Source: FEN-1219 sp963810755
GTDB lineage: Bacteria; Pseudomonadota; Gammaproteobacteria; Steroidobacterales; Rariloculaceae
Length of the DNA stretch: 64,000 nucleotides
Direction: 5' to 3'
Assembly: GCA_963810755.1 (NCBI GenBank)
Contig: CAWEOP010000009.1
Coordinates: 558,001-622,000 of the forward strand
Shown: piece by piece, positions 56,453-64,000 of the stretch
How the letters are laid out: every line of letters starts with the position of its first letter
Numbering within the stretch: the stretch's first letter is position 1
Made by a program: the position numbers and the translations under genes
Notes under the pieces: generated by a model
The model's input: the letters and a program-made list of their open reading frames with translations, nothing else
Database searches by the model: none
What the model was told of the DNA's origin: nothing

Positions 56453-58351
56453 TCAGGGAGCTGAAGCGCCCGGAATCCAGCTCGGCGTGCCGTCCTCGAA
56501 CTGATCGTCCGTCAGGCGCCGCAGGTCGCTGCCATCGGCCCGAATCACGAAGATGTCGCCGTACGCCTGCGGGTTGTACGGGTGGATCGGCGACTCGTCC
56601 TTGAATCCGCCCGCCTCGCTCGTGAACGCGAGCCACTCGCCGTCGGGCGACCAAGAGTTGTGCGCGTCGTTGCCGGGCCGATTCGTCACGCGCTTCAGGT
56701 CCTTGCCGTCCGGCGCGATCGTGTAGACCTCGTAGTCGCCGTCGATGTCCGCCGTGAACGCGATCCGATCGCCGCGCGGCGACCACTTCGGAAAATTCAC
56801 GTGGGCTTTGCCTTCCATCAGTGTCGTCACCTTGCGCGTCGCGACGTCGACGATGTAAAGCCCGTTGCGCTCCGCGCTCGCCGCGCGATAGACGATCTGC
56901 TTGCCGTCGGGCGACCAGCTCGGGAAACCAAAGTTGCCGCCGCCTCGGGTGAGGAGCTCCGGCTCGCCGCCACCCGCGACGCGGATCAGCGCGATATCGG
57001 CGGTGGCCGTGCCCTGCGCCGCTTGGAAGAACTGTCCCACACCGAACGCGATGCGATCGCCCGTCGGCGAGAACGCCGGCGCGAGAGCGTTACGCTCGGG
57101 ATTGCTGAACACCACGGTGCGTCCGGAACCGTCCGCGTTGAACAGCACTACGCTGTTGCGCAGGCTGGCCGCCTTCTGGTCGTTGACGACGAGCCGCGCA
57201 CCGTTCGCGTCATGCGACGCGAACACGCCCGTGCGGACGAGACGGAACTGCGGGTCGAGGCTCGGCCACGGACGCACGGGCGGCCACCCGGTGGCGTCGA
57301 CCTCGCGGTGAAACACCATGCTCGTGCCATCGGCGGACCAGCTCGGGCTCCGAAACTCGCCGCGCGCACCTGGCGCTCCACGCTGCACGGTGTCGCCCGC
57401 GATAGTAATGAACTCGAGTCCGCCGTCGGGCCCGCCGCTTACATAACCGACACGATCCTTCGTGAGCAGCCGCGGCGTCCACTTCTCGCCCGTGCCGGTC
57501 GTGAGCGAGCGATGCAAGCCGGTCGCGATGTCGACGCTCGCGACCTGCGTCGTCGCACGCAGGCGCAGCGGGCTTCTGATCTTCTGCACCTCGGCGATTT
57601 CGGCCTCGTAGAAGAGCAGCGACGTGCCGTCCGCCGAAAACTGCGGGCTGCCGGCGAACTCGGCCGCGCTCGTGACGCGGCGCAGGTCCGAGCCATCCGG
57701 ACGCACGACGTAGAGCTCGGTCGAGTGCAGCGTCGCGAACGTGAATTTCGGATTCGTCGACGTGCGATCCGACGAGAACGCGAGCCATGCGCCGTCTGAC
57801 GACCACTGCGGCCGAAAGTCCCCGCCGGCCGAGCTCGTGACATTGCGCAGGTCGCCGGACTTCAGATCCAGCGTCCAGACATCCGCCTGACCGCTGCGGC
57901 TCGAGACGAACGCGAGCACGCGCCCGTCCGGCGACAGCGCCCCTTGGTCGTCGAACGCGGCGCTGTCCGTGAGCTTCTCGAGCTTCGATCCGTCCGGGCG
58001 CGCACGGTAGACGTCCGGATTGCCGCCGCGCGTCGACGTGAACACGATCCACTTACCGTCCGCCGAGAACGACGCGTTGTAGTCGAGCGCGTTGCGATCG
58101 GCCAAGAACGGCCGTGCGTTGCGGCCGTCCGGGTCTGCGACGAAGATGTCGGAATTCAGCGGCGCGAAGCTCGCGACCGCGAGAGCGTAGCTCTTCAAGG
58201 GCACCGCGGGCACTGCCGGCGGCTCCGGTGGTTGCGCCTCCGGCGCGCTGCGCGCGGACCCGCCGAGCGTTGGTCCGCCCCGCTGCTGAGCACCGGCTGC
58301 CGCGGCGCCGAGAGCGAGGAGCACCACTAGGCCGTACTGGAATCGCCGCAT
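56453..58351 (-). CDS. Exported TolB-like (PD40) beta-propeller protein
   Basis: 632 residues with signal peptide FQYGLVVLLALGAAAAGAQ. At least ten PD40 units, for example FSADGKWIVFTSTRGGNPDVY, LSPDGRVLAFVSSRSGQADVW, WSPDGKQIVYRAASAERNGLY, WSPRGDRIAFTADIDGDYEVY. No peptidase or amidohydrolase domain follows, so it is a propeller-only member. May serve as a periplasmic binding scaffold. Single gene. Confidence 0.85.
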   Translation of the reverse strand: MRRFQYGLVVLLALGAAAAGAQQRGGPTLGGSARSAPEAQPPEPPAVPAVPLKSYALAVASFAPLNSDIFVADPDGRNARPFLADRNALDYNASFSADGKWIVFTSTRGGNPDVYRARPDGSKLEKLTDSAAFDDQGALSPDGRVLAFVSSRSGQADVWTLDLKSGDLRNVTSSAGGDFRPQWSSDGAWLAFSSDRTSTNPKFTFATLHSTELYVVRPDGSDLRRVTSAAEFAGSPQFSADGTSLLFYEAEIAEVQKIRSPLRLRATTQVASVDIATGLHRSLTTGTGEKWTPRLLTKDRVGYVSGGPDGGLEFITIAGDTVQRGAPGARGEFRSPSWSADGTSMVFHREVDATGWPPVRPWPSLDPQFRLVRTGVFASHDANGARLVVNDQKAASLRNSVVLFNADGSGRTVVFSNPERNALAPAFSPTGDRIAFGVGQFFQAAQGTATADIALIRVAGGGEPELLTRGGGNFGFPSWSPDGKQIVYRAASAERNGLYIVDVATRKVTTLMEGKAHVNFPKWSPRGDRIAFTADIDGDYEVYTIAPDGKDLKRVTNRPGNDAHNSWSPDGEWLAFTSEAGGFKDESPIHPYNPQAYGDIFVIRADGSDLRRLTDDQFEDGTPSWIPGASAP

Positions 58352-58488
58352 GGCTCCACCCCGTCCGTCCCTGAGTTCCCGGATTTTAGCCGCGTGTAGC
58401 CGGCGCGAACAACACGTAAGCCGCCGCGACCGCGCCTCACTTTGCTAACATTGCGGCGCCGCGCGACCGCGCGGCGCCGCCACCGGTG

Positions 58489-59298
58489 ATGGAAATGAGC
58501 ACGCCCGACTACGAAATCTTCGCGATCAAGTACGCCCAAGTCGGCCGCAAGGCCTGGGGCAACTTCATCGACGGCGATCCGCACGAAGATTCCGACATGC
58601 CGCTCGACTATTTCGTTTGGGCGGTCGTCGGCGGCGGCCGCACGATCGTCGTCGACACGGGCTTCGACGCGACCATGGCGAAGAAGCGCGAGCGCAAGAT
58701 CGTGCACCCGGTGGAGGAAGGGCTCGAAGCGGTCGGTGTCCGGCATTCCGACGTGCGCGACGTGATCGTGACGCACATGCACTACGACCACTGCGGCAAC
58801 GGCGCTCTGTTCCCGAACGCGCGCTTCCACATGCAGGACACCGAGATGGAGTACGTCACGGGCCGGTGCATGTGCCACCACCAGATCGCACACGCGTTCG
58901 AGCCGGAAGACGTGTCGCGGATGGTCTACCGCGTATTCGCCGGCCACGTTCAGTTTCACGACGGCGCCGACGAGATCGCACCCGGCGTCACGGTCCATAA
59001 GATCGGCGGCCATACGAAGGGGCTGCAGTGCGTGCGCGTCGCGACGAAGCGAGGGTACGTCGTGCTGGCGTCCGACGCTACGCACTTCTATCAGCACATC
59101 GACACGCGCCGCGTGTTCCGCGTGCTCTACAACCTCGGCGACATGGTCGAGGGGTACAACACGCTCGAACGGCTCGCGGAATCGAAGGCGCACGTGATAC
59201 CCGGCCACGACCCTCTCGTGCTTACGCGGTATCCGTCGGCGTCGAAGCAAACGGCGGGCTGGATCGCGCGCGTCGACCTCGATCCCGTCAAGGCATGA
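58489..59298 (+). CDS. N-acyl homoserine lactonase-like MBL-fold enzyme
   Basis: 269 residues; ATG at 58489 (58495 also possible). Zinc motif THMHYDHCGNG, further His in GHTKGL and the last in IPGHDPL, with Asp in LASDATHFY. Cytoplasmic (no signal). The arrangement matches the AttM/AiiA-type lactonase family, though many members hydrolyse other lactones or esters. The stop overlaps the start of the next SDR gene (ATGA), so the two act together. Confidence 0.85.
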   Translation: MEMSTPDYEIFAIKYAQVGRKAWGNFIDGDPHEDSDMPLDYFVWAVVGGGRTIVVDTGFDATMAKKRERKIVHPVEEGLEAVGVRHSDVRDVIVTHMHYDHCGNGALFPNARFHMQDTEMEYVTGRCMCHHQIAHAFEPEDVSRMVYRVFAGHVQFHDGADEIAPGVTVHKIGGHTKGLQCVRVATKRGYVVLASDATHFYQHIDTRRVFRVLYNLGDMVEGYNTLERLAESKAHVIPGHDPLVLTRYPSASKQTAGWIARVDLDPVKA

Positions 59299-60026
59299 CC
59301 TTGGGATCGGTCGTCCTCACGGGCGCCGCGAGCGGCATCGGGGCGGCGACCGCGCGGCGGCTCGTCGCGTCGGGACGGCGCGTGGTGCTCGTAGACCGCG
59401 ACGCTGCGGCGCTTGCGGCGCTCGAGTCCGAGCTCGGTCCCGCCACGACGGCGATCACGCTCGACGTGACGGAGTCGGCCGCCGTCGACGCACTGCCGCA
59501 GACGATCCCGGCGGCCTTTCGCCCCGTGATCGCACTGATCAATAACGCCGGCCACGACCCGGGCGGCACCACCCGTTTCGACCTTGGCAGCGCCGACGAT
59601 TGGCAGAGCGCGATCGAGACGAATCTGATCGGCACGATGCGGGTGACCCGCGCGTTGCTGCCGGGACTGGTCGAGCGCAACGCTGGGGACATCGTGAACA
59701 TCGGGTCGATCGCAGGAATCAGGTTGGTGCCGACGATGGCCGCATACATCACGAGCAAAGTCGGCGTGCATGGTTTCTCCGACTCCTTGCGCGCGGACCT
59801 CGCTGAAACTGGGATCCGTGTAACGGAGATTCTGCCGGGTCTCACGAAGACAGACCTGATCCGCAAGCGGTACCGCGGCGACGAGCAACGTGCAGCGGAG
59901 TACTACGAGCGTTTCAAGCTGGCCCTCGAGCCCGACGACGTCGCGTCGGCGATCTTGTTCGCGCTCGACGCACCGCCCCGCGCAATGCTCGCGCAGATCA
60001 CTATTCTCCCGGTGAACCGTTGGTGA
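59295..60026 (+). CDS. SDR family oxidoreductase coupled to the lactonase-like gene
   Basis: 243 residues. TGAASGIGAATARRL, NNAGHDPGGT, catalytic YITSK in AAYITSKVGVHGFSDSLRADLAETGIRV. Start overlaps the MBL gene stop by 4 nt. Resembles YdfG-type 3-hydroxy acid dehydrogenases, e.g. NADP-dependent oxidation of a hydroxy acid, which would be the natural product of lactone opening. This link is inference from the pairing. Confidence 0.88.
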   Translation: MTLGSVVLTGAASGIGAATARRLVASGRRVVLVDRDAAALAALESELGPATTAITLDVTESAAVDALPQTIPAAFRPVIALINNAGHDPGGTTRFDLGSADDWQSAIETNLIGTMRVTRALLPGLVERNAGDIVNIGSIAGIRLVPTMAAYITSKVGVHGFSDSLRADLAETGIRVTEILPGLTKTDLIRKRYRGDEQRAAEYYERFKLALEPDDVASAILFALDAPPRAMLAQITILPVNRW

Positions 60027-60237
60027 CTCTAACTGCGCGCCGCACGTCGCAGCGCAAGGTGGGCCGCGGGTTCTCCACATAACAGGCGCCGATCTGGCAA
60101 GGCGCCCGACGTTTGCCATAAAGCTTTCACATGCTAAGCACGCGCACGAGAACGCGCCGTCTCTGGACCGTCACTGGACGCTCGCCGGGTTTCCAATTGG
60201 AATGTGACTCGTCCAATGTCTTGCGAGGAAAAAAACC

Positions 60238-60531
60238 ATGAGCTCGCTCTTCTCACGAAAGCAGTTCTCCTTCGACTCCGAAATCGTGACCTTGCCGGCC
60301 TATTGCGTCACGGGCAGCGAAGCCGACAGCCTTCAAGCCAAGCGCGCGGCGCAGCTCAAGTGGATGAAGGAGCGCGGCGTCCGCTACCTCGGCAGCCCGG
60401 GCATCAAGAATGATCGGCGCGCACCCCGGCCGCCGTCCGCCTCGGTTCGTACGGCTCGGGTTGCGCACGAGCTAAAGGCACACGAGCGTCCAGGCGACGC
60501 GATCGTTCGGGACTTGGCCAGCAACGGCTGA
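60238..60531 (+). CDS. Small protein of unknown function
   Basis: 97 residues; GAGGAAAAAAACC precedes the ATG. The central part reads QAKRAAQLKWMKERGVRYLGSPG; the rest is polar, with an Arg/Pro-rich stretch. No family recognised. The 211-bp gap upstream contains TTGCCA (60113) and TAAGCA, too weak to call a promoter. Confidence 0.55.
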   Translation: MSSLFSRKQFSFDSEIVTLPAYCVTGSEADSLQAKRAAQLKWMKERGVRYLGSPGIKNDRRAPRPPSASVRTARVAHELKAHERPGDAIVRDLASNG

Positions 60532-60616
60532 GGGGCGCGAGACCCACTCAGCTCTCGCGAGGAAAACGCCGAGATGATCCTTCCGCCACGCGCGCTACCG
60601 AACGGTTGAGGCGCCG

Positions 60617-61057
60617 ATGGGTGGCGAGCGGATCCTGTTGATCTCCCCCGCGCTGTGCGCGATCGCGTTGCTCGCCGCCTGCAGCAAAGCCCCGCCCCGC
60701 TCGGCCGCGGCACCGCAGGCTCCGGCCGCGGTGGCCGCCGGGCGTACCGCGACGCTTGCGCCGATCGAAACGGCGGAGCTCGTGGTGCGTGATTCGCAGC
60801 CGCCGCGATACGCCGTCCGTGTGAGATCGGGATTGCCGAGCGGCTGCGCGAAGTTCGAGCGCATCGACGTCGCGCGCGACGGCTACGTCGTGAACCTCAG
60901 CGTCTGGAACACGGTGCCGTCCGATCCCGCTGTCGCGTGCACGATGATCTACGGCGTGGCCGAGCATCTGGCCGAGCTCGGCGGAGACTTCATGCGCGGG
61001 GAAGCGTACGCCGTTCACGTGAACGGCGAGCCCAAGCTCACCTTCACGCCGAACTAG
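60617..61057 (+). CDS. Lipoprotein of unknown function
   Basis: 146 residues. Lipoprotein signal LCAIALLAACSKA, Pro/Ala linker, then a beta-rich domain (TAELVVRDSQPPRYAVRVRSGLPSGCAKFERIDV, VVNLSVWNTVPSDPAVACTMIYG in pieces) with two Cys that may pair. Similar proteins with a central SGCxxFE pattern occur as inhibitors of vertebrate-type lysozyme or as unknowns; I cannot assign it. Confidence 0.7.
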   Translation: MGGERILLISPALCAIALLAACSKAPPRSAAAPQAPAAVAAGRTATLAPIETAELVVRDSQPPRYAVRVRSGLPSGCAKFERIDVARDGYVVNLSVWNTVPSDPAVACTMIYGVAEHLAELGGDFMRGEAYAVHVNGEPKLTFTPN

Positions 61058-61148
61058 CACCGCGCCGCGCTCGTAAGGATGCCGGGCGCAGAGTCTGGCA
61101 CTCCGCTTGCATCATTCGGTCGAGTCAGCAACCGAAGGGAGCAAATCG

Positions 61149-61334
61149 ATGGCCGGAAAGAATCAAGGCGAGGGAAATCCGGAAGCGGACCGCCGCTATC
61201 GCGAAGGTGTGCGCAAGACCGTGCAGGAGACCACAGAAGAGGAACGCGCCGAGGAAGCGCGCGACTTGTCGGACGACGAGCTCGAGGAGGCCGAGGAGGC
61301 CGAAGAGGAAGGTCGCGGGCACGCACGCCGTTAA
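61149..61334 (+). CDS. Small acidic hydrophilic protein
   Basis: 61 residues from the ATG at 61149 with GGGAG before it. Sequence MAGKNQGEGNPEADRRYREG, then a Glu-rich helix (ERAEEARDLSDDELEEAEEAEEEG). Small acidic proteins with a GEGNPEADRRY start are widespread in Proteobacteria, to my knowledge without function. Likely disordered. Confidence 0.7.
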   Translation: MAGKNQGEGNPEADRRYREGVRKTVQETTEEERAEEARDLSDDELEEAEEAEEEGRGHARR

Positions 61335-61478
61335 CGACGCGCCGCCGCTGCGTCGCGAGCCCGCGGCTACTGCCGCGGGCTCGTGGCCTCTTGCAGAACC
61401 GAGCTCAATTCATGGAATCGATCTGCAGTACGAATCCCTTCGTGGCTTCGCGTCCGAACCGGTCATGTGCGAGCCGCT

Positions 61479-62855
61479 TCAAAACGCCATCACTCGGAGG
61501 CGCTGCTGGACGTCTGCACGCAGCGACGCGTCCGCCCTGCTCGCGAGCTCGCACGCTAGTTGCGGCTCGTCAGCGTCGGCGGCAATCGACACGTCGTACG
61601 CGTCTGCGGGATCGAAGTCGACGGGTGCGACCATCGCGGACGTATCGTCCCCGGAGGGCGCCGTCGTTTCCCATTGGACAACACTCCGCACCAGGCTCGC
61701 GTCAACCTCGGGCGAGCGCGAGTCGCGAGTCACGCAACCGCCTGCCGCGGGGGCAGAGCGCCCCTCTATTGCGGCGCCGAGCCGCATCGCACAACCGAAT
61801 GCTGCGACGTTGCGCACTCGCGGCGCGGACGTGCAACCACTCCGCACCGGCGCCTGCACGAGGGGAGAGTCCGCGCGACTCGCCAGTGGCTCTGCGAACG
61901 CTCGTGCCTGCAGCAGAGGGAAGGGATCGACTGCACCTTTGCCCCACCGGTAAATGCCGAAGTGCAAGTGCGGATCCGTCGTCACCGCGTTGCCGCTGTT
62001 GCCGACATAGCCGATCACGTCCCCGACGCGCACGCGCTGGCCCGCGCTCACGATCGAACGCTCGAGGTGCGCGTAGTAATACGACGTGCCCGGCGTGCTG
62101 AGCCACACCGTGTTGCCGCCTAGCTTGTTTTCCCGCGGCGTCGCACTGCCGTCCGCCACCGCGACGACAGGCGTGAGGCGCGGCGCAAAGATGTCGATGC
62201 CTTCGTGATGACGGCTGCCTGCGTCACGCGGCATTCCGAACAGACTGCCGACAGCGTCGCCTGAGCGCCCCTTCACCGGAAACGGCAGCGCAGCCTCGAG
62301 CTCGACGGACAGTTGATAAAGCGTATCGGTCATCGGCTCCGGCTGCAGGCGCACGACATAGTGCGCGGCAGCGGGCAGCCGGACCCACATCGCCGGCTCG
62401 CTGGTTTGAAACTCAGCGAGCAGCACGTGCTTGTGGTCGTCTCCGTGCAGGTATTTGCTGCCGTCCGGATCGAGGAACAGCTGCACGTGTAGGTTGCCGT
62501 CGAGCAGCACGGCCAGCCCTTGAGTCTCGGGCATCGCGAGCGCGATCTTGACGACCTGGCCTTCGGCGCCCGCGAATGCGAACGCGCGCGCACTCGGCTC
62601 CGAGCCCAGGAAGCTGCCCCATTCCGCATATGGAAGCTCGACGGTCGTGGGACTCCCGAGCGCATTCTCAGCCGCGGCGGCCCATGCCTGTTCGAGACGA
62701 CGGTGCTCGCCCTGGCTCGCTTCGAGCGGCGCAATCGAGGCGGAAACAGGCTGGCTCATACGCGGCGCGTTCGACGCCAGACCCGGATCGCCGCAACGAA
62801 CGAGAGCGGCTGCCGCCGCAGACACCACTAGGACCGTTGTTGCTCCGAGCCGCAT
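61479..62855 (-). CDS. Exported M23 family metallopeptidase
   Basis: 458 residues; GGGAGGA precedes the ATG. Signal peptide with a Cys (AAAALVRCGDP), possibly lipoprotein. Central LasA/LytM-type domain: zinc ligands in RHHEGIDIFAP (HxxxD) and the last in DPHLHFGIY (HxH), with VGDVIGYVGNSG between. Peptidoglycan endopeptidase is the usual role. The unusual part is the ~120-residue N-terminal beta-rich region (AFAGAEGQVVKIALAMPETQG, RLPAAAHYVVRLQPEP) and a ~130-residue C-terminal segment without match. Confidence 0.88.
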   Translation of the reverse strand: MRLGATTVLVVSAAAAALVRCGDPGLASNAPRMSQPVSASIAPLEASQGEHRRLEQAWAAAAENALGSPTTVELPYAEWGSFLGSEPSARAFAFAGAEGQVVKIALAMPETQGLAVLLDGNLHVQLFLDPDGSKYLHGDDHKHVLLAEFQTSEPAMWVRLPAAAHYVVRLQPEPMTDTLYQLSVELEAALPFPVKGRSGDAVGSLFGMPRDAGSRHHEGIDIFAPRLTPVVAVADGSATPRENKLGGNTVWLSTPGTSYYYAHLERSIVSAGQRVRVGDVIGYVGNSGNAVTTDPHLHFGIYRWGKGAVDPFPLLQARAFAEPLASRADSPLVQAPVRSGCTSAPRVRNVAAFGCAMRLGAAIEGRSAPAAGGCVTRDSRSPEVDASLVRSVVQWETTAPSGDDTSAMVAPVDFDPADAYDVSIAADADEPQLACELASRADASLRADVQQRLRVMAF

Positions 62856-63150
62856 CGCGATCCTCCCGCCGCGTCTTCGAACAGTTCCTCCGTATCCCCT
62901 CAACCTTGCTTTGCAAGCGCCGTGCCACGCCTTTGCCGGGGCACCGCGCTGCGGATTCGATGAGTTCGTTCCTCGTTTTTGAGAGCGTTCGCAATTCTCG
63001 CAACGCTGCGCATGGCACCAGGGGAGCGCGCGGGTGCGCGCTCGCGGCGCGCGCGACGGAACACTTTTTGCACCGCGCACCTCGCAATCGGCGACCGGGT
63101 GCTGCGCACGAGCAGCGTCCAAATCGATGGACAAGCGGAGCCTTCCGAGC

Positions 63151-64000
63151 ATGCGCTATCACATTTTGGCGACCGACTACGACGGCACGATCGCGACTCG
63201 GGGCTCACTCGACGGCGCGACGGTCGACGCGTTGCGCAAGCTGCTCGCGACGGGCCGCCGGCTCGTGCTCGTCACGGGCCGAGAGCTCCCGGATCTGCGA
63301 CAAGTGTGCCCTTACCTGGACCTGTTCGAGCTCGTCGTCGCGGAGAACGGCGCTCTGCTCTATCGACCATCGAACAAGCAGCAGACCTTGCTCGCCGAAG
63401 CGCCTCCCGCGAGCGTTCGTCGCCGAGCTCGAGCGGCGCGGCGTCGCACCTCTCTCGGTGGGCGCCGCGATCGTCGCAACGTGGGAGCCGCATTCGCAAA
63501 CCGTGCTCGACGTGATCCGCGACCTCGGCCTCGAGATGCAGGTGATCTTCAACAAGGGCGCGGTGATGGTGCTGCCGGCCGGCGTGAACAAAGCAACGGG
63601 CCTGACCGCTGCGCTGCGCGAGATGCGATTTTCGCCTCACAACGTCGTCGGCGTCGGCGACGCGGAAAACGATCACTCGTTCCTCAAGCTCTGCGAGTTC
63701 TCCGCGGCCGTGGCGAATGCGCTGCCCGCGATCAAGGAATCCGCTGATCTCGTGACGACGGGAGATCACGGCGCCGGCGTCGCGGAGCTCATTGCCGCGA
63801 TGATCGAGACCGACCTGGCTGGACATCGCGCTCGGCCCGAGCGGCACCGTCTCGAGTTCGGAACCAGCGGCGAAGGCGACGTAGCGCTCGACACGTACGG
63901 CAGCTGTGTGTTGATCTGCGGCGCTTCCGCCAGCGGCAAATCGACGGTCGCGAAGCGCATTCTCGAATCGATTCGCGACGGCGGCTACCAGTTTTGCCTC
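63151..64000 (+). CDS. HAD-type phosphatase fused to a P-loop NTPase (frameshifted, runs off right edge)
   Basis: Starts MRYHILATDYDGTIATRGSL: HAD motif I DYDGT. Motif II is in LVLVTGRELPDL, the conserved Lys in FNKGAVMVLPAGVNKATGL and the late Asp pair in VVGVGDAENDHSFL; this is the Cof/IIB subclass. An indel near 63410 shifts the frame after LLAEAPP to AFVAELERRG. After residue ~250 a P-loop appears (VLICGASASGKSTVAKRIL), so the protein is longer than a plain HAD enzyme. The remainder is beyond the window. Confidence 0.8.

Noticed and set aside
1..64000. tRNA, rRNA, CRISPR arrays, insertion sequences, phage genes
   Set aside because: Looked for cloverleaf-like stretches in gaps, regularly spaced repeats, transposase motifs and terminal inverted repeats; none seen. 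A covariance-model search could still find a small RNA.

Overview
GC-rich chromosomal DNA, most likely from a gammaproteobacterium outside the enteric lineage (Steroidobacteraceae/Nevskiales-like is my guess). The reasons are an AlaC very close to the E. coli enzyme, a predicted GlyGly-CTERM protease, DUF2799 and UrcA proteins, a thermostable-hemolysin family gene, and the pairing of DUF1552 with DUF1592 proteins. I saw no rRNA, tRNA, CRISPR array or insertion sequence. About a dozen genes are cut by single-base indels. In alaC both can be placed to within a base or two against the E. coli protein as I remember it, so I read them as sequence errors and list such genes as single CDSs.

Layout. 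1-5.9 kb (-): operon of a Tat-exported metallo-hydrolase, a DUF1592 cytochrome-like lipoprotein, a DUF1552 protein and an ankyrin protein. 6.2-9.2 kb (-): PPK2 and a SulP transporter. 9.4-12.7 kb: alaC converging on an LTA-synthase-like phosphoglycerol transferase. 13-20.6 kb: an exported intradiol dioxygenase, then a cell-envelope module (Spy-like protein, a small membrane peptide, an outer-membrane-like protein, a stand-alone protease-propeptide-like lipoprotein, an S8 protease, and an OmpR-type two-component system). Three promoters here share the same operator repeats and the same operator-to--10 spacing.

20.7-22.3 kb: NHL and TPR proteins. 22.4-26.7 kb (-): tightly coupled cluster of a thermostable-hemolysin protein, an isoprenylcysteine-methyltransferase-like protein, an AMP-dependent ligase, a predicted heme-oxygenase-like di-iron oxidase and an SDR, which looks like a small uncharacterised biosynthetic pathway. 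26.9-30.9 kb: DUF2799 lipoprotein, 2OG-Fe(II) oxygenase, LysR regulator, UrcA, SDR. 31.1-35.7 kb (+): catabolic operon (VOC, beta-hydroxyacid dehydrogenase, MmgE/PrpD, MHS transporter, DUF1801). 37.4-43.4 kb: TIR-TM-TPR protein, exported unknown, and a SLOG-like/TM protein, a possible nucleotide-signalling or defence locus.

43.6-48.9 kb: SnoaL-like lipoprotein, PEP-mutase/isocitrate-lyase family, enoyl-CoA hydratase, carboxymuconolactone decarboxylase, prolyl oligopeptidase, YjbR. 48.9-51.7 kb: a DUF222/HNH endonuclease with intragenic palindromes and a strong AT-rich promoter, a 23-aa membrane peptide and its membrane-protein neighbour. 51.9-60 kb: aldehyde dehydrogenase, NHL protein, lipoprotein, two SDRs, TolB-like beta-propeller, lactonase-like MBL enzyme. 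60.2-64 kb: small proteins, an M23 peptidase, and a HAD phosphatase fused to a P-loop domain that runs off the edge.

The strongest candidate for something new is the 14-20.6 kb envelope module. It resembles Cpx in logic (autoregulated two-component system controlling a Spy/CpxP-like protein and a protease) but has different parts.
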